A stretch of 7,638 nucleotides of DNA, taken from assembly GCA_003241285.1 (NCBI GenBank), contig QFOT01000112.1, positions 1 through 7,638 on the forward strand, read 5' to 3'. Each line of letters begins with the position of its first letter. The first letter of the stretch is position 1. The position numbers and the translations under genes were made by a program. The notes under the pieces were generated by a model. That model did not search any database. It worked only from the letters and a program-made list of their open reading frames with translations, and had not been told where the DNA came from. Below are positions 1 to 5,820 of this stretch, one piece after another. The stretch comes from Micavibrio aeruginosavorus. GTDB lineage: Bacteria; Pseudomonadota; Alphaproteobacteria; Micavibrionales; Micavibrionaceae.

Positions 1-741
1 GCGCTCGGCCAGGAAGTCGGCCAGGCCGTTGGGGAAGTGGAAGGTCGCCTCGGCGGGGGTCTGATCATGGATGCGCGACGGGTCGCACTTCCATTTGATC
101 TGCACGCCGCGGAAAAGATAGGCTTTAGACCGTGCTAGGTTGTGAATGCGGATAGGGTCAAACTCGACATCGCCAAAAATTTCCGGATCGGGATGAAAAA
201 ACACCAGAGTGCCGCGCCGTCCCTTGACCGCGCCGAAATCCTGAATCTTGGACGTGACATGACCTTTGGAATAACTTTGCTTGTAAAGAATGTTGTCGCG
301 AGCAACCTCAACCCACATTTCATCAGATAGCGCATTTACGACCGAAATACCGACCCCGTGCAATCCGCCGGATGTCTGATAGGCTTTGCCGTTAAATTTC
401 CCGCCTGAGTGAAGCATGGTCAGAATAACTTCAAGGGCGGATTTTTTCGGGTATTTCGGGTGTGGGTCGACGGGAATACCGCGGCCATTATCTGATATGA
501 ATATCCGGTTCCCTTTTTCGAGTTTGATTTCGATGCGTGAGGCGTGGCCGGCGACAGCCTCGTCCATGGAGTTATCGAGGATTTCATTGATAAGATGCTG
601 CATCGCATTCTCATCCGTGCCGCCGACATACATGCCGGGACGCTTTCTGACAGGCTCTAATCCTTCAAGGACTTCTATGTCCGAAGCTGTATAGCTGTCT
701 TGCTGTTTCTTTTTGCTGGCGCCGGAAAATAAATCACTCAT
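1..741 (-). CDS. parE: DNA topoisomerase IV subunit B, N-terminal part (cut by left edge)
   Basis: This is the ATPase subunit of topoisomerase IV, which separates linked daughter chromosomes together with ParC. Only the first 247 codons are present and the frame runs off the left edge. The GHKL (Bergerat) ATP-binding fold is complete: RKRPGMYVGG near residue 32, the N-box NEILDNSMDEA at 52-62 with the general-base Glu53, DNGRGIP at 84-90, and the ATP-lid motif GGLHGVGIS at 125-133. The stretch DPHPKYPKKSALEVILTMLH (92-111) and the VARD...LYKQSYSKG region look like alphaproteobacterial ParE rather than GyrB; this choice rests on remembered family patterns. The ATG at 741 is preceded only by a weak A-rich ribosome site. 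The gene is divergent from the thioesterase, with a short shared control region. The last roughly 35 visible codons switch to nearly pure G/C third positions, unlike the rest of the gene. Confidence 0.93.
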   Translation of the reverse strand, partial: MSDLFSGASKKKQQDSYTASDIEVLEGLEPVRKRPGMYVGGTDENAMQHLINEILDNSMDEAVAGHASRIEIKLEKGNRIFISDNGRGIPVDPHPKYPKKSALEVILTMLHSGGKFNGKAYQTSGGLHGVGISVVNALSDEMWVEVARDNILYKQSYSKGHVTSKIQDFGAVKGRRGTLVFFHPDPEIFGDVEFDPIRIHNLARSKAYLFRGVQIKWKCDPSRIHDQTPAEATFHFPNGLADFLAER

Positions 742-756
742 CTTTTAGTCTATTTT

Positions 757-765
757 TGCTATAAT
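757..765 (+). promoter_or_regulatory. Extended -10 promoter for the thioesterase-amidase unit
   Basis: TGCTATAAT is an exact TGn extended -10 element joined to a perfect TATAAT hexamer. No good -35 box lies 17 bases upstream, which extended -10 promoters tolerate. Transcription would start near 772. The ATG at 764 lies inside the hexamer, so it would not be in the transcript, which pushes the thioesterase start to the ATG at 815. The element sits in the 73-base gap between the divergent parE and thioesterase starts. Confidence 0.6.
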
Positions 766-814
766 GGGAAAAATTGTTATTTTGAGAGGCGAATTTGAGC
801 ATAGTTCGAAAGCC

Positions 815-1216
815 ATGACAACTGAAACCGTTCTACCTAAAGACCGTCATCCCGTTATTCGTACGACGACAACCCCTTCCGATGCAAATCCGGGTGGGGA
901 TATCTTTGGCGGATGGCTTTTGGCGCAAATGGATGTTGCTGGCGGTGTCTGCGCTTTTGCATATGTCCGCAATCGTATCGTCACAGTCGGCGTAGAAGCC
1001 ATGTCATTTCATCAACCTGTTTTCGTTGGCGACGAAGTCTTTTTCTACGCGGATATTCAGCGTGTGGGCAAAACTTCAATTGCCGTCAAAATCGAAGCCT
1101 GGGCAAAACGAAAAAACACATCGGAAATCATTCACGTAACGGACGGGATTTATACCTATGTCTCAATTGGTCCGGACCGTAATCCGCAGGAAATTGCAAT
1201 AACAGCCCATGCTTAA
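815..1216 (+). CDS. YciA-family acyl-CoA thioesterase
   Basis: This is a cytoplasmic hotdog-fold enzyme that hydrolyses acyl-CoA thioesters to free acid and CoA. From the chosen start it is 133 residues, close to the roughly 132 of E. coli YciA. The family signature PSDANPGGDIFGGWLLAQMD lies at residues 21-40. Asp40 in QMD matches the catalytic Asp known from H. influenzae YciA. The regions VTVGVEAMSFHQPVFVGDEV and SIAVKIEAWAKR follow the family strand order. An in-frame ATG at 764 would add 17 residues but falls within the -10 hexamer and has no ribosome site, while the ATG at 815 gives the usual N-terminal length. Even this start has only a weak GAAAG upstream. The gene overlaps the next one by 8 bases, which suggests translational coupling. 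The substrate chain length cannot be read from the sequence. Confidence 0.88.
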   Translation: MTTETVLPKDRHPVIRTTTTPSDANPGGDIFGGWLLAQMDVAGGVCAFAYVRNRIVTVGVEAMSFHQPVFVGDEVFFYADIQRVGKTSIAVKIEAWAKRKNTSEIIHVTDGIYTYVSIGPDRNPQEIAITAHA

Positions 1217-2414
1217 GCGTATTCACTTGAGAATTATCACCGCCTTCTTTTTTTTCTTTCTCTTTTTTACAAATATTAACGCTTACGCGGCGGCTTCGAA
1301 AGCAAGCCCTGCTTTACCCAGGCTTGATAAAAGCGTGGCCATGTCACAACAGAAATATATTGAGCTGACACGCCCGGTTGAAGAAACGCCCCTTAGAAAT
1401 ACGGCTTTAGCTTATAAGATAAGATTACCGAAAAACTGGAAGAAGCTTGAAAGCGCGACTGGTGAAGAAGAAAATGTACTGAGTAAAAGAATTCTTGGGA
1501 ATATTGTTGAGTATCTGGGGCCGCCTGTTCTTGATCTTCGCAGCTCATTCCGGATCAGGGCGAATGATCTGTCTTATGATATCGATGCCAAGGACTGGTT
1601 TCTCAGCTATATCAATACCAATAGCTACACATTAAGCGGCATGAGCGTTATTTCAAATAAGCGCGCTGAGGCTCAATACGTAACTATAGGTGATAATGGC
1701 GTCCAATACAGTGTTAGGGCTGTGGCTCAAATTTCTGGTCCCCGTGTTATCCTTGCTGAATATATATTTCCCCTGGATTTCTGGGATCAGGAAAAAGATC
1801 TTATGAAATGGGTGATGTCTGGCTTTATGTTGACAAATCCTGATAATTCGCCTGTAGAGCCAATAAGAAACTACTCATTTGTTGACGTAGCCCAGTTTAA
1901 TTATCCTTCCACTTGGATACTTAGGGCTAATCCCATTACTTCCATTCAACGTATGGCCGCGTCCCTTATCAACCTGAAGGGTAGTGATACAAGTCAGGGC
2001 ACGATGCGAAAGAACAGCGACTTTGAAAATATATATCTGCTTGATGGCCGTATTGATATTTTCACGGTGGCAAAAAGTTCTGATACCAATCTGCCCAAGG
2101 AGCTTGCCCTGCTAAAAGAGGGTATGCTGCAAAGAAGGTTGGTTCTAGGGGATTTAATCGAATCGGTTGAGGCTTTGTCCCATCATGAAGCAATTAAATC
2201 TGCCCGAATAGAGGCGTATAAAGTTAATAATATCGATAACAAGCTGGCTGGCTATGAACAATGGGTCGGGATATTTGAAACGCCTGGGCGTTATTATTTT
2301 GTAACCCTGTTAACTGTCGGCAGGCAGGACGATTTTTTAATATGGGCGCGGAATGTTAAGGCTTATAAAACAGTAGTAGAGAGCCTTTCTCCCGTTATTA
2401 AACCACAAAATTAA
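1209..2414 (+). CDS. Exported protein of unknown function with two MOG1/PsbP-like domains (inferred)
   Basis: This is a 401-residue protein that I do not recognise by name. It begins with a clear signal peptide: basic MLKRIHLR, a very hydrophobic phenylalanine-rich core (residues 9-20) and a probable cleavage site near AYAA at 25-29. This makes it periplasmic or secreted; no lipobox cysteine or later membrane segment is seen. The mature part appears to be two similar halves. Residues 65-208 begin YKIRLPKNWKKL and end with strands followed by WVMSGFML. Residues 222-393 begin AQFNYPSTWILR, contain IDIFTVAKS and end with strands followed by YKTVVESL. The P-x-x-W opening, central helix, YVTIGDNGVQYSVRAV-type strands and closing helix are the usual order in MOG1/PsbP-like folds; this is inferred from pattern only. 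The start overlaps the thioesterase stop and lacks a close Shine-Dalgarno, so it is probably coupled. The downstream neighbour is a cell wall amidase, so an envelope role is plausible but unproven. Confidence 0.85.
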   Translation: MLKRIHLRIITAFFFFFLFFTNINAYAAASKASPALPRLDKSVAMSQQKYIELTRPVEETPLRNTALAYKIRLPKNWKKLESATGEEENVLSKRILGNIVEYLGPPVLDLRSSFRIRANDLSYDIDAKDWFLSYINTNSYTLSGMSVISNKRAEAQYVTIGDNGVQYSVRAVAQISGPRVILAEYIFPLDFWDQEKDLMKWVMSGFMLTNPDNSPVEPIRNYSFVDVAQFNYPSTWILRANPITSIQRMAASLINLKGSDTSQGTMRKNSDFENIYLLDGRIDIFTVAKSSDTNLPKELALLKEGMLQRRLVLGDLIESVEALSHHEAIKSARIEAYKVNNIDNKLAGYEQWVGIFETPGRYYFVTLLTVGRQDDFLIWARNVKAYKTVVESLSPVIKPQN

Positions 2415-2475
2415 TCAAATTTTTATGGCGTGAATCTCTTTTTTTTGATTTCATAAAAGAAAATAAAAAATAAAC

Positions 2476-2480
2476 AGGGA
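2476..2480 (+). promoter_or_regulatory. Ribosome binding site supporting the TTG start of the amidase
   Basis: AGGGA lies 8 bases before the TTG at 2489. An in-frame stop at 2471-2473 rules out any earlier start, and no ATG or GTG lies between that stop and the signal-like N-terminus. Confidence 0.7.
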
Positions 2481-2488
2481 CTACCGCT

Positions 2489-3562
2489 TTGCAACAATTA
2501 ATTAAGGCTTTCGCGATAGCAGGCGCGGGTTGGATTACTGTATCTGCATCACAACCATCTTCTCAGGATATACAGGATACAAAACTTGAGAACATTGAGG
2601 CACCTAAATTACAGTTGGTTGATACCCAGCTTGAATGGCCGACCCAAAGAGAAAATGTAGGGCTTGAAGTCCAGAAATTCCGACAATCCTTTGCTGCGCG
2701 GGTCAGATCGAACGATTATACAGGAAAATGGAATCAGTGTTTTTCGACGCGGTCAGCGGATTACGATCCAGCCAAGGCTAAAATGTTACGCGCGAATTCT
2801 GTTCGCTACCATAAGAGCGGTGCATTCACCGATGAACAGCCGATTATTGTTATAGACCCCGGCCACGGTCATGAGTCATCACTGGCAGAGGCTGGTTACG
2901 ATACTGGCGGTATTCACGAAGCGACAGGGGTACAGGAAGCAAGGCTTGTCGAAAAAATTGCGTTTGAGCTTAAAGCCACACTGGAAGAGAAAAATGATGC
3001 CATAGTTGTCATGACTCGCGGGTTGGCAGGCCATAAGGAATCTCTCCCGCAAAAAACATCTCTGTTTAAAAACCAGAAAGTTGCTCTTCAAGTGCGGGCT
3101 GAAACGGCCTCTTATCTCGCAGAAAAATTTCCAAATTCTGAAATTATCTTCGTGAGCCTCCATACTAATACAGGCAATGTGCCGGGCTCTGAAATTTATT
3201 ACTATGCTCCATTCAGAGGAGGGGGGACAGATTCACCTGAATCAAAACGGCTGGCAATATCAATAAACAGTCATTACAGACTTCGCGCGGGCGCTCCTGC
3301 TTACGCTTTGTCCAATGATTACGCAGTGCTTCGTTGTCAAAAAGTTCCGTCAGTCCTGGCCGAGCTTGGAAGCATCGATGTCGAAAAAGATCGGCTAGCT
3401 CTTCAAAATCCAAAGACAATTGCAGCGCAACTGGCAAACGGAATAGAATCTTATTTTCAGGAGTCTTATAAAGCGAGGGTTCAGTATGCTGCGGCTAAAA
3501 AAGAAATGGAGAAATGGCAAAAGCCTGCCAACTCTATTGTCCTTGCATCAAACGAGCCATAA
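2489..3562 (+). CDS. N-acetylmuramoyl-L-alanine amidase (Amidase_3), exported
   Basis: This zinc enzyme cuts the bond between N-acetylmuramic acid and L-alanine in peptidoglycan. It has 357 residues and begins at TTG. Residues 1-21 (one Lys then AFAIAGAGWITVSAS) look like a short signal peptide, which places it in the periplasm. Residues 25-115 are an unrecognised linker or small domain. The catalytic domain spans about 117-326. The expected zinc ligands are visible: His126 in IDPGHG, Glu150 in GVQEARLVEKIA and His225 in VSLHTN. The catalytic Glu292 lies in PSVLAELGSID. The gap between His126 and Glu150 is 24 residues, against roughly 14-15 in classical members, so there is an insertion near the active site. 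The charged C-terminal tail (327-357) is probably a helix. The gene follows the exported unknown protein by 74 bases and ends just before a strong terminator. No AMIN domain, SPOR repeat or LysM repeat is seen. Confidence 0.9.
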   Translation: MQQLIKAFAIAGAGWITVSASQPSSQDIQDTKLENIEAPKLQLVDTQLEWPTQRENVGLEVQKFRQSFAARVRSNDYTGKWNQCFSTRSADYDPAKAKMLRANSVRYHKSGAFTDEQPIIVIDPGHGHESSLAEAGYDTGGIHEATGVQEARLVEKIAFELKATLEEKNDAIVVMTRGLAGHKESLPQKTSLFKNQKVALQVRAETASYLAEKFPNSEIIFVSLHTNTGNVPGSEIYYYAPFRGGGTDSPESKRLAISINSHYRLRAGAPAYALSNDYAVLRCQKVPSVLAELGSIDVEKDRLALQNPKTIAAQLANGIESYFQESYKARVQYAAAKKEMEKWQKPANSIVLASNEP

Positions 3563-3564
3563 TA

Positions 3565-3591
3565 AAAAACCCCGCTATTTGCGGGGTTTTT
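3565..3591. terminator. Bidirectional intrinsic terminator between the amidase gene and glnA
   Basis: A perfect 11-bp stem, AAAAACCCCGC (3565-3575) with GCGGGGTTTTT (3581-3591), closes a TATTT loop. It has an A run on one side and a T run on the other, so it can stop transcription in both directions. It begins 2 bases after the amidase stop and ends 6 bases before the glnA stop, so it serves both convergent genes. Confidence 0.93.
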
Positions 3592-3597
3592 GTGTTC

Positions 3598-5031
3598 TTA
3601 TGAAGAGTAGTACATATCGTATTCGATTGGGTGTGGCATCGTTTCGAATGCCAGCACTTCTTCCATGCGAAGCTCGATGTAGCTTTCAACGAAATCTTTC
3701 GTGAAGACACCGCCTTCGAGAAGGAAGTCATGATCGATTGCCAGAGCATTCAGGGCCTGACGCAAGGAACCGCAAACATTCGGCACTTTCATAAGCTCTG
3801 CTGGAGAAAGATCATACAAGTTCATGTCCATGGCTTCGCCCGGATGAATCTTGTTTTTGATACCGTCAAGGCCAGCCATCAACATTGCAGAGAAGGCTAG
3901 ATATGGGTTGGCTGTCGGATCAGGGAAGCGAACTTCAACACGCTTGCCTTTAGGTGAAATCGAGTAAGGAATACGGCAGGACGCTGAACGGTTTCTGGAA
4001 GAGTAAGCCAGAAGAACAGGTGCTTCATAACCGGGAACCAGACGCTTGTAAGAGTTGGTTGTCGGGTTAGTCAGCGCGTTCAACGCTTGAGCGTGTTTGA
4101 TAATGCCGCCTATATAGTACAGGCAGTTCTCAGACAATCCTGCATATAGATCGCCAGCGAAAAGCGGCTTGCCGTCTTTCCACAAAGATTGGTGTACGTG
4201 CATCCCGGAGCCGTTATCACCAAAAACAGGCTTCGGCATAAAGGTCGCTGTTTTGCCATACGCAGCCGCTACGTTATGAACGGCGTATTTATACAGGATC
4301 ATGTTATCAGCAGATTCAACCAGAGTGCCGAATTTGACGCCAAGCTCATGCTGCGCAGGGGCGACTTCATGGTGATGCTTTTCTACAGGTACGCCCATAT
4401 TGGAAAGAACAGTCAGCATTTCAGCGCGCAGGTCCGCACCAGTGTCAAGCGGCGCATCAGGGAAATATCCACCTTTCACGCGCGGGCGGTGAGCCAGATT
4501 TCCACCTTCGATTTTCTTATCGGTGTTATGTGGCGATTCACTGCTGTCGAATTCATATGAAACTTTGTTCATGCTAACGGAATAGCGGACATCGTCGAAT
4601 ACAAAAAATTCCGCTTCGGGACCGAAGAAGGCGTTATCGGCAAGGCCAATAGTTTTGATATGGGCTTCAGCTTTCTTCGCGATAGAGCGTGGGCAACGGC
4701 CATAATTGTCGTTCGTATTTGGCTCGATAACGTCACAGAAGATTTTCACTTTTGCCTGAGCGGAGAATGGGTCGATGACGACCTTGTCCAAATCAGGCTT
4801 CAAGATCATGTCGGATTCGTTGATAGCTTTCCAGCCGGAGATAGACGAGCCGTCGAAGAATGCGCCGACATTAATCATGTCTTCATCGATAACAGACCAA
4901 TGCATATCGCAGTGCTGTTGCTTGCCGCGAATATCACAGAAAATAAAGTCGACATATTGGTAGTCGTTATCTTTGATGAATTTGATAAATTCGTTCGCGT
5001 TTTTGAATTTTGGAACGCTTGAAGATGACAT
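3598..5031 (-). CDS. glnA: Type I glutamine synthetase
   Basis: This enzyme makes glutamine from glutamate, ammonia and ATP in the cytoplasm, the main ammonia-assimilation step. From the chosen start it has 477 residues, near the 469 of E. coli GlnA, and would form a dodecamer. Landmarks in 477-residue numbering: FFDGSSISGW near 58-67, the metal-binding GPEAEFFVFD at 137-146, the ATP-region signature KPVFGDNGSGMHVHQS at 267-282, NPTTNSYKRLVPGYEAP at 322-338 and RFPDPTANPYLAFSAM near 368-383. Tyr406 in NLYDLSPAEL matches the tyrosine adenylylated by GlnE, so covalent control is expected (GS I-beta type). The ATG at 5031 is preferred to one at 5067 because AGGGAG lies 9 bases before it. The gene stands alone here: no glnB lies upstream, where a divergent tRNA-His is found instead. 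I saw no convincing sigma-54 promoter. Confidence 0.97.
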   Translation of the reverse strand: MSSSSVPKFKNANEFIKFIKDNDYQYVDFIFCDIRGKQQHCDMHWSVIDEDMINVGAFFDGSSISGWKAINESDMILKPDLDKVVIDPFSAQAKVKIFCDVIEPNTNDNYGRCPRSIAKKAEAHIKTIGLADNAFFGPEAEFFVFDDVRYSVSMNKVSYEFDSSESPHNTDKKIEGGNLAHRPRVKGGYFPDAPLDTGADLRAEMLTVLSNMGVPVEKHHHEVAPAQHELGVKFGTLVESADNMILYKYAVHNVAAAYGKTATFMPKPVFGDNGSGMHVHQSLWKDGKPLFAGDLYAGLSENCLYYIGGIIKHAQALNALTNPTTNSYKRLVPGYEAPVLLAYSSRNRSASCRIPYSISPKGKRVEVRFPDPTANPYLAFSAMLMAGLDGIKNKIHPGEAMDMNLYDLSPAELMKVPNVCGSLRQALNALAIDHDFLLEGGVFTKDFVESYIELRMEEVLAFETMPHPIEYDMYYSS

Positions 5032-5040
5032 TAATGGAAA

Positions 5041-5046
5041 CTCCCT
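5041..5046 (-). promoter_or_regulatory. Ribosome binding site deciding the glnA start
   Basis: Read on the minus strand, AGGGAG lies 9 bases before the ATG at 5031. It falls inside the longer open frame that begins at 5067, so the first 12 codons of that frame are very unlikely to be translated. Confidence 0.8.
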
Positions 5047-5169
5047 AGATAAGTTGATGCGGCGCACCCATGCACTGCTTGCAGACCAGATATACTGGAA
5101 TGCGGTTTTCTAGCATGTGCACAAAAATGCGTCCATAGAAGAAAGAAGGTAATTCCCGTGATTTTTCGC

Positions 5170-5200
5170 TGGACAAAAAGCCTCATATTTCAGATATATA
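5170..5200 (+). promoter_or_regulatory. Probable promoter of tRNA-His
   Basis: TGGACA (5170-5175) resembles a -35 box, and TATATA (5195-5200) or the overlapping GATATA (17-base spacing) resembles a -10 box. A G+C-rich GCGCC follows at 5201-5205, the kind of discriminator seen at stringently controlled stable-RNA promoters. Transcription would begin near 5207, about 10 bases before the tRNA. Confidence 0.45.
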
Positions 5201-5216
5201 GCGCCTTAGGAATTGT

Positions 5217-5292
5217 GGCGGTCGTAGCTCAGTGGTAGAGCCCTCGGTTGTGGTCCGAGTGGTCGCGGGTTCAAGCCCCGTCGATCGCCCCA
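5217..5292 (+). tRNA. tRNA-His, anticodon GTG
   Basis: A full cloverleaf folds. The acceptor stem GCGGTCG (5218-5224) pairs with CGATCGC (5282-5288). The D-arm is GCTC/GAGC. The anticodon stem CTCGG/CCGAG encloses TTGTGGT, giving anticodon GTG, and the T-arm is GCGGG-TTCAAGC-CCCGT. The base before the acceptor stem is G (5217) and faces C73 (5289). This is the G-1:C73 pair that histidyl-tRNA synthetase needs. CCA (5290-5292) is encoded in the gene. It is transcribed divergently from glnA. Confidence 0.97.
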
Positions 5293-5304
5293 TTCCTTCT
5301 GTAA

Positions 5305-5320
5305 TGTTTCACGTGAAGCA
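5305..5320. promoter_or_regulatory. parS-like ParB-binding site
   Basis: TGTTTCACGTGAAGCA differs at one position (G for A at 5318) from the widely conserved chromosomal parS sequence TGTTTCACGTGAAACA. The dyad extends to 20 bp (5303-5322, AATG to CATT) with a single mismatched pair. It lies 12 bases after tRNA-His and outside any gene. ParB spreads from such sites, and with ParA and SMC it organises and segregates the origin region. The site may lie near the replication origin, but parA and parB are not in the window. A role as the tRNA terminator is less likely because no T run follows. Confidence 0.72.
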
Positions 5321-5437
5321 TTTATTCCTAATATTTTATACTTCGAAGAAACCTCTTTCCCAAATAAACAATCCTGTAGTGATACGGTTTCAGAATAATT
5401 ATGGATTGCTTTCTTTTGAGGTGATTATGAGGGGCAG

Positions 5438-5455
5438 TTGAATAGTTCGTATCAA
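5438..5455 (+). repeat. Direct repeat copy 1, operator-like
   Basis: TTGAATAGTTCGTATCAA. It matches copy 2 (5500-5517) at 17 of 18 positions. Its ends, TTGA and TCAA, form a short dyad, as in many operator sites. A shorter inverted relative may lie near 5382 (TGATACG followed by TTCA), but that is uncertain. Confidence 0.65.
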
Positions 5456-5499
5456 AAAATAAGCCTCTAAAAATTTAAAGCACTGATTTTAAAAAGAAT

Positions 5500-5517
5500 T
5501 TGAATAGTTCGTTTCAA
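5500..5517 (+). repeat. Direct repeat copy 2, operator-like
   Basis: TTGAATAGTTCGTTTCAA. It starts 62 bases after copy 1, close to six turns of the helix, so proteins bound at both copies would face the same side. The dyad TTGAA/TTCAA is one base pair longer than in copy 1. The binding protein is unknown. Confidence 0.65.
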
Positions 5518-5572
5518 TAGTCTGTTTTCGATTTTCTCAATATTTCTTTTTATTTCAACACTCGAGCCCAAA

Positions 5573-5776
5573 GGGTTCTAGGCGGTTAATGGTAATATTA
5601 CGCCGGATTTCCTTGGATAGATTGCCCCTAGAATGACTAAAAGCCATTCGGAAATGACAGAAGGGATAGGAGAGAAAGAATTTCGGAATATGGTGGTCCC
5701 CGCCGGATGCTCCTTGGGGAAGAGCCGAAAAACGGCGTGGCTTTTCACGATTAAGCCTAACCTAAAAAATGGTAGG
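5573..5776 (+). other. Possible structured RNA (unrecognised) upstream of the dehydratase
   Basis: TTCTAGG (5576-5582) can pair with CCTAGAA (5627-5633). GGCG (5581-5584) plus TAAT (5587-5590) can pair with ATTACGCC (5597-5604) around a GGTAAT loop. Further on are TCCCC (5697-5701) with GGGGA (5716-5720), GCCG-AAAAA-CGGC (5724-5736) and GGCTT (5739-5743) with AAGCC (5753-5757). CCTAACC (5756-5762) can instead pair with GGTAGG (5771-5776), so the last two helices exclude each other, as in a switch. The density of stems in DNA without a gene suggests a small RNA or a leader of the dehydratase gene. Function, boundaries and strand are inferred. Confidence 0.3.
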
Positions 5777-5820
5777 ACTAATTTCCTTTATTTTCAAGAA
5801 AATCATGATAGATTATATCT

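Larger units (their letters stand above)
5321..5820. other. Long intergenic region with repeats and possible RNA structure, no convincing gene
   Basis: About 500 bases separate the parS-like site from the dehydratase. The first part (5321-5560) is AT-rich and carries two 18-bp direct repeats. The second part (5563-5780) is more balanced in base content and rich in inverted repeats. Open frames here lack ribosome sites and recognisable protein character. A plausible ribosome site GAGG (5418-5421) precedes an ATG at 5427, but that frame encodes only four residues. No known riboswitch, 6S, SRP or tmRNA pattern was recognised. Confidence 0.6.

Noticed and set aside
2413..2459. Hairpin terminator between the exported protein and the amidase
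   Set aside because: AATCAAA and TTTGATT can pair, but the loop is long and the stem is all weak pairs; read-through into the amidase is more likely.
5047..5216. Sigma-54 promoter or NtrC sites upstream of glnA
   Set aside because: The nearest candidates lack the GG-N10-GC spacing, and the GTGCAC-centred dyad does not match the second half of an NtrC site.
5232..5441. Open frame of 69 codons overlapping tRNA-His and the parS-like site
   Set aside because: It begins inside the tRNA, has no ribosome site, and its MFHVKH stretch is simply the parS palindrome read as codons.
5586..5600. CtrA-like box TTAA-N7-ATTA
   Set aside because: The second half-site has a mismatch and it falls inside a hairpin; it is too weak to call.
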